The position numbers were made by a program, and so were the translations under genes. Shown here in pieces: positions 54,928 through 60,000 of a DNA stretch of 60,000 bases. Position 1 is the stretch's first letter, and each line of letters starts with the position of its first letter. Origin of the DNA: Takakia lepidozioides (lineage: Eukaryota > Streptophyta > Takakiopsida > Takakiales > Takakiaceae); the NCBI GenBank assembly GCA_030704615.1, contig CM060732.1, forward strand, positions 82,609,171 to 82,669,170, written 5' to 3'. Below the pieces are notes generated by a model, which saw only the letters and a list, made by a program, of their open reading frames with translations, searched no databases and was not told the origin of the DNA.

Positions 54928-57900
54928 TTACCGGTCCCATGAGGCATTATTGTTACGTGCCAAAGAGTGATGTGAAAATGAGCTGATATCAGTGCTGTAA
55001 GATAAATCTTCAGGAAGCATGCCCCAGTCCGTTTCCCGATTCTCCTCCCACTTCAGAATCTCTCGTATGTACTGGAAGGCGTTTGATACTGTTGTCTTAT
55101 CGAGAGCGTTGAGCTGGAAAGTAAACAACTTGTGACTTGTGCAGCTCACACTGTTGAAAAGCTCCTTGTACTTGTGGACAATGTACTGGTATGCTTGCTG
55201 GGCTTTGTTTTGGGCTGTGTAGTGTGAGGCCCCCACAGGACTGAAGTCAGAGAACCACTCACAAGCTGTAAGGGGAGCACCCTTGAAGATCTTGTCAAAG
55301 AAGACATCGTATTTGTTCAGTAGCAGCACGAAAGGGGTATCCTGAAAGCAGGGATGCTTGAGAATGCTCTCAAAAAGGTCCCGGGTTTGGATCATCTTGT
55401 TTTGAAGAATGCCTCTATTGTCAGCCCATGTCAAATCATAATCACTGAGGGCAATACAGAAAACTACAGCACGCACATCCTCGAACATGTCCAGCCACTT
55501 GTGGCTATCTCTCATGTCTTTTCCCCCAACTCGTATAAGCTGGTACCTGCAGCAACTCATCCACGCAAAGCCATCAAAAGTGTTCTGATACCCTCACTGC
55601 AATGGGCTTTCCTGTTTATTTCTTTCTTTCTCCACTAACAGACATCCAATGCAGACTGCAAAAATGCTCACCTACATGTCGACTCAGTCATTCTTGACCT
55701 CTCCTCAATCTAAGCACATTGTTATCAAGCAATATATATAAGGGTCTATCTGTACTTAAAAAACCAGCCTACACTATCAAATTCCAGTTGTCTTCCTTGC
55801 ATTCCTTGCAAAAGTGAAACAACCCCTGAGAGCTTTCTGGTCACTGCTAAAACCTTACAGAATTCCAATCCCTATCGCAGACATCCACACTTTGGCACGG
55901 TTATGGCTCAAATGTGAATTCAAAAACGTCCCTTCACACCTGCTGATCCGAATTACATTCATGACATGGCAGCTTGGGGGGGTCACTCCCCATATTTCCA
56001 AAACCACATGAGAACAAATGTAGGGCGTAGTTTATTTTTTTGAGGTAAATTTTTGAAATGTTTTACTTAGAAAATTTGGTAGGGCAATATCATTTCACCC
56101 AGTTTTTTTTAAAAAAAAATGGTCACAAAAATTCCAGAGTTTTACCAAAAACATTAATGTAATAAAAGGTTTTATCTACAGTATAACGTACCTGCCTATG
56201 CTGTCCGATGATAATTAAATCCCAAAATAGGCTGCCGGAAAATTTAAAACTAAAACCCACCCAGTGCCAAATGTCAAGAATTCGACCCCATGACCTATTT
56301 CAATGCTCTCAATGTGGGCAAAGCTGTGAAGAAATTGCAAAATGGCAGAGCTGCAGCTTTATCCGGATTACACAAGACTCTCCATAGAATCTCTTGATGC
56401 TGAACAACTGTTTCTGGGCTGGTTGTTGAGGGTCCGACTTTTTTTGTATCCTGCTTTCTTCTGTCCCATAAGCTCTTTGAGCTTCCCCTGGACATTCTAA
56501 GGTTTTCTTTTTCTTCTTTTTCTTTCTTTCCTTCCCATCTCACACATGCAGCAACATTCCCACTGGCAACCATCATGTTCTGTTTTGCTAATAACAAGGA
56601 AGCACCAGGCATAAGGTGATTGCCAGCAGATCTTGTACATCAGCTAATGAAGGGCATTCACTCTACAGACTGGTCATTGTTGTTGAACTAGTCATTATAG
56701 GGGGGATGTCTTGACCTTACCTGCCAATGGCAGATGGACACTCGCTTTCCTGCCAGGACCCAGACAAAGGAACCTTGTCCTCCAAGCAGAACTCAATCTG
56801 CACTAGCCCAGAGCCTTGGCTCAGCCCCTCCGCCCGCAGTATGTCATCCTCAGTTGGCCCGAACTCATTCCCTGATACCTCCATCACCTGTATGCTTTAT
56901 AGTGGAAAAGTCAACAACTTGTACAACTGCTGAATCCAATTGCTGTGTCCAGCTACTTGAACCACAGTCAAAAACTGATGACTCAAGTTAGCTGCTAGTT
57001 TCCAGAGGGAAAAATCCTTGTTTTCTAACAGCACAGAGCTGTCCTTTTGGCTGCTACTTCCATCCATATGTTGCATTTCTGTGTCTTCATTTCATTTGAC
57101 ATGCCTCATTCCATCGTGTGCTTTGGTAGTGGAGGTAACACTGAACCTGTCATTCGTAAAAAAAATCTTGGCTCGGAAATTCAAAGGAAAGCCGCACTGC
57201 AGATGTCTAACAGGAAAGTTCTGCTCAATCCAATCGCACAACGAAATCAACAGCTATTTGAGCAACTTATCCACATTATTAGTCAACCACTAACCATGTG
57301 TATCCAGCGGTTGTAACTGCTGTTAACAGAGCCAAACACAAGGATGACATGAGGCTTACGAGGTGACGTGAAAAAAAAAAGAGGAACCCTACCCTTTCCA
57401 GGAAGTAGCCTGCAACAGCAGAGAGGGAATGAAGCTCTTCTTTGTTGTGGTAAGTAGCCTTGATTGCTCGATCATTCCACAATTCCCTGATGATGGGTGC
57501 ATATTCTTGTGCGCGAATGCCTGCAGGGGAGAAAGGCTCCAAGGTTCCATTTCTCATATTGTCCAAAAACCTGTCCCCCACTTGCTTCAACCGTGTGTCC
57601 ATGGAATACACACTTTTTGCCCTGAGAGACGTGAACTTTTGTTCCCTGAATTCTTCACTCATGCCTGCCATGTTCCAAAACGTCGAATTGGATGACGGTG
57701 ACTAGTTATTGCGCAGTAGAAGAGTAAGATATTCTTCAGCCAACAGGGGCTAGACTCAACAGCTGGGGGGCAGTAGCTGGACTTAGCTCAACCTAAGTTC
57801 TTGCAAACCACAATGATGATACATTTATATAGATGATAATGTGAGTTCCCCCCAGCTCAGCCTAAATTCAGACAGAAAACATGCAAGTGACCCACACACT

Positions 57901-59905
57901 GATTTCCCAGACCTGCTGGAGGCAGGGCACAAAGATCAATGCTATCCCCAATATTGAGTGCTGCTGACGCGCTCGGCTGTGACTGGGCTTGGATATCTGC
58001 TAGATCGTCCTCCTCAAAACGCTCACGACCTTCTAATAAAATACTCATATACTTGTAAATGTTGGTCTGAATTAGCAACTTGAAGTTGGTCTTCTCTTCT
58101 GGAGTGAACCCATCTTTGTACAGACAATTGGCCTGTTCCACAAAAGCATCGAAAGAAAAGGTCAACATAAATTGCCATAAGTTAGGAACCAGGATATGCT
58201 TCCACACACCGACACACTCTGTCTTTCTCTGCTTTGAAAGAAATGTAACTTTGATTCGTTGAAACCCAGAGGCCATTTGGGTCCTTGATCAAAACTTTGG
58301 GACTCTAGGAATGGCTGAGGGGTTCTCGACACTAGGTAGACATTCCCACTAAGAGTAGGCTGCTTACCTCCATACAGTAAGTCAAGCTCTGAACAGCAAC
58401 TGATGTGTGGGCATGATGTGAATTGGAATTGCGATCGTTGACGATTGCAATTCCTACAGCTGCAATGGAGCTGAGACTGTGCGTGTGAAAAGAAAAAACA
58501 ACATACTGCAAGATCCAGGCTTCGAAGCCGATTCTGAAGCAGCTGACGGGGGGGGGGGGGGCCAATAATATCTGTCATTCTCAGGGTGCATTATCTACCA
58601 CCAGAAGGCTGAGCACTGCAAGTAGAGTCTAATTGCTACATGTCCACTACTGGTCTATGTGGTCTACGTGGGCTACGCTCACTGACCTGCTTGAAAATAG
58701 TGCTCCTGCCAGAGCCCTCAAGCCCCAGCAAAAGAAGCTTGTGGAGCTTGTCCTTCTCCAAATAGTCTGGATATTTGGAGAAACCATTGGCAGTCTCACT
58801 CCTCCCATGCAACATCGATACAGGCGTTGGCAGTGAGAAGAATGGATAGAGGAACCTGATTGACGCCTGCAACAGCAGCATCCCACATCTCAGTCAAGAC
58901 ATACACACAAATTGAATAAATTTCTTGCTTCCGGTGAAAGTAAGATATTTCCTTTCTCTTCTTCCAGCTGCTACAAGGAAATTATTTAAAAATAAGTAAT
59001 GCAGACAAGTTGGATTTTGAACAACCATTCAAGCATGTAGAAATGTCTAAGCATCTACTCTTCCATCCATCTCCCACCCCGTCCCTCATTTTTCTCTGTA
59101 GGTTTGTCAGTCTACAGGACACCACGTCATATTCACAGATGCCAAAGTTTTTCACAGTACTAATAAACCAAAATTAAAATCCCTATTGCCAACAGCGAAA
59201 ATTTGGGAAGGTGTCTGGGGATCTAACAGTGTCCTAACAGTTGCAGAGAGAAGTTCAAGCTAATAATTCAAGGTAATAATAGGAATAGTATAGTTAATGG
59301 GTCTACTGGTCATAATTCTAATAATAGCTGCATCTAGGAATTCTGATCAATACACAGCGCATAAAACATCTGAAAGCCTTACCTTTCCCCAAATTTTTCC
59401 TTTTATATTGTTGAATCCCTCTTCTGAATACGACCCATCGCACTCCACCCACAAATGGGTGCTGGGCGGACAGTGCACCCCTGACAGCTGCACAAACATA
59501 TCACTATATGTTTCAGAAGTTGAGGCACTTGCATATGACTGTTATCAGTGAGATGATTTACTGGAAAAGAATATCACTCTGAAGACTTCTGACAAACTCC
59601 CTGATCAGAGGAGTCAACCAAAACACATTCGTTCTTAACAAGTTTAATACTAAAACGGTCTGCTTCCAAAATGGTCTACTTATTTGCAGCAGCCACACCT
59701 TCAATATTCGTAGTTCCCGCTTGCCAAGCTCCCGACCATTCATCCACACTCGGGTTGATCCATTGCTGGCATCTGATTTCAATCGACCACCCACTTTTAA
59801 CAAAGGACTCATGAAGCTGTCTGGCCTGTGCCCCTCCTGTCGTCCCACAAGCAAACCCAATAAGCTCCAACCAGAACTTCCAGACTTCAATGTCCAACTA
59901 TGAAC
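54928..59905 (-). CDS. XLG: Extra-large G-protein alpha subunit (XLG), 3' part of gene
   Basis: Seven exons read right to left with matching phases: 59905-59699 (start tentative), 59487-59383, 58866-58687, 58132-57913, 57664-57393, 56887-56721, 55546-54928. Diagnostic sequence: WMNGRELGKRELRILK; GSYSEEGFNNIKGKIWGK; P-loop GLEGSGRSTIFKQ; ELWNDRAIKATYHNKEELH; DDILRAEGLSQGSGL in place of the usual switch I; YQLIRVGGKDMRDSHKWLDM (switch II); MFEDVRAVVFCIALSDYD; guanine-specifying NKYD. XLGs are plant-specific, partly plasma-membrane and nuclear G-alpha-like proteins working with G-beta-gamma in growth and immunity. As in known XLGs, the P-loop Lys and the switch I Arg/Thr are not conserved. N-terminal exons lie beyond 60000. 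Confidence 0.9.
58548..58561 (+). repeat. G14 homopolymer in an XLG intron
   Basis: Fourteen G residues between exons at 58687 and 58132. Prone to length error in sequencing. Confidence 0.9.
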
Positions 59906-60000
59906 CTGTGAGCCCTGTGTGACAGAGGAGTCTACCATGATGGATTGCAAGTGCACTAACTCAGGTAAGGGTTCATTTCTTCCTGCAATTTTTCAAGTCA

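Overview
The window looks like nuclear DNA of a land plant. The supporting genes are a DYW-type PPR gene and a decayed paralogue, an extra-large G-protein alpha subunit (XLG) gene, a plant-type metallothionein, an F-box/kelch gene, a CACTA transposon and chromodomain Ty3/gypsy retrotransposons. The style of the PPR genes and a pipsqueak-type transposon fragment would suit a seed-free plant (moss, lycophyte or fern), but that is inference. More than half of the window is mobile DNA.

Layout. 1-9613 is the right-hand part of a CACTA element whose left end lies outside the window. A broken transposase runs leftward (1-3155) and an exon-rich second gene runs rightward (3868-8400). Subterminal repeats follow, ending in a ...TGTTGTAGTG terminus. 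The second gene appears to fuse an FCP1/NIF phosphatase-like domain to a TNP1-like C-terminal domain. 9776-10432 is a fragment of another DNA transposon with a pipsqueak/CENP-B helix-turn-helix. 11819-12858 is a three-exon metallothionein. 14354-21874 holds two related PPR genes in divergent inverted orientation. The left one has a full DYW domain; the right one has lost its DYW domain to frameshifts and stops. 22085-23581 is a 1.5-kb segment that recurs inside a retrotransposon at 31264-32694. 24420-25502 is the F-box gene.

29307-33826 is a chimeric gypsy element: a 5' LTR, a primer-binding site, a broken gag, the captured 1.4-kb segment, RNase H and the start of integrase, then a second LTR copy in inverted orientation. 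35230-49783 is a leftward array of three chromovirus units with four LTRs (LTR-int-LTR-int-LTR-int-LTR). The leftmost unit is mostly deleted. The whole array is flanked by one 5-bp target duplication, AAAAT, so it probably arose from a single insertion that later expanded. 49789-54927 has no recognised gene but holds a SINE-like sequence, a 128-bp direct repeat and a large inverted repeat. 54928-59905 is the 3' part of an XLG gene on the minus strand, for which seven exons could be joined with consistent splice phases; its N-terminal exons lie beyond the window.

The host genes do not form a functional cluster. The points of interest are how the mobile elements are built and how they have taken up host sequence. 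Many near-identical repeat copies differ mainly by single-base indels, so some broken frames may be sequencing error rather than biology.
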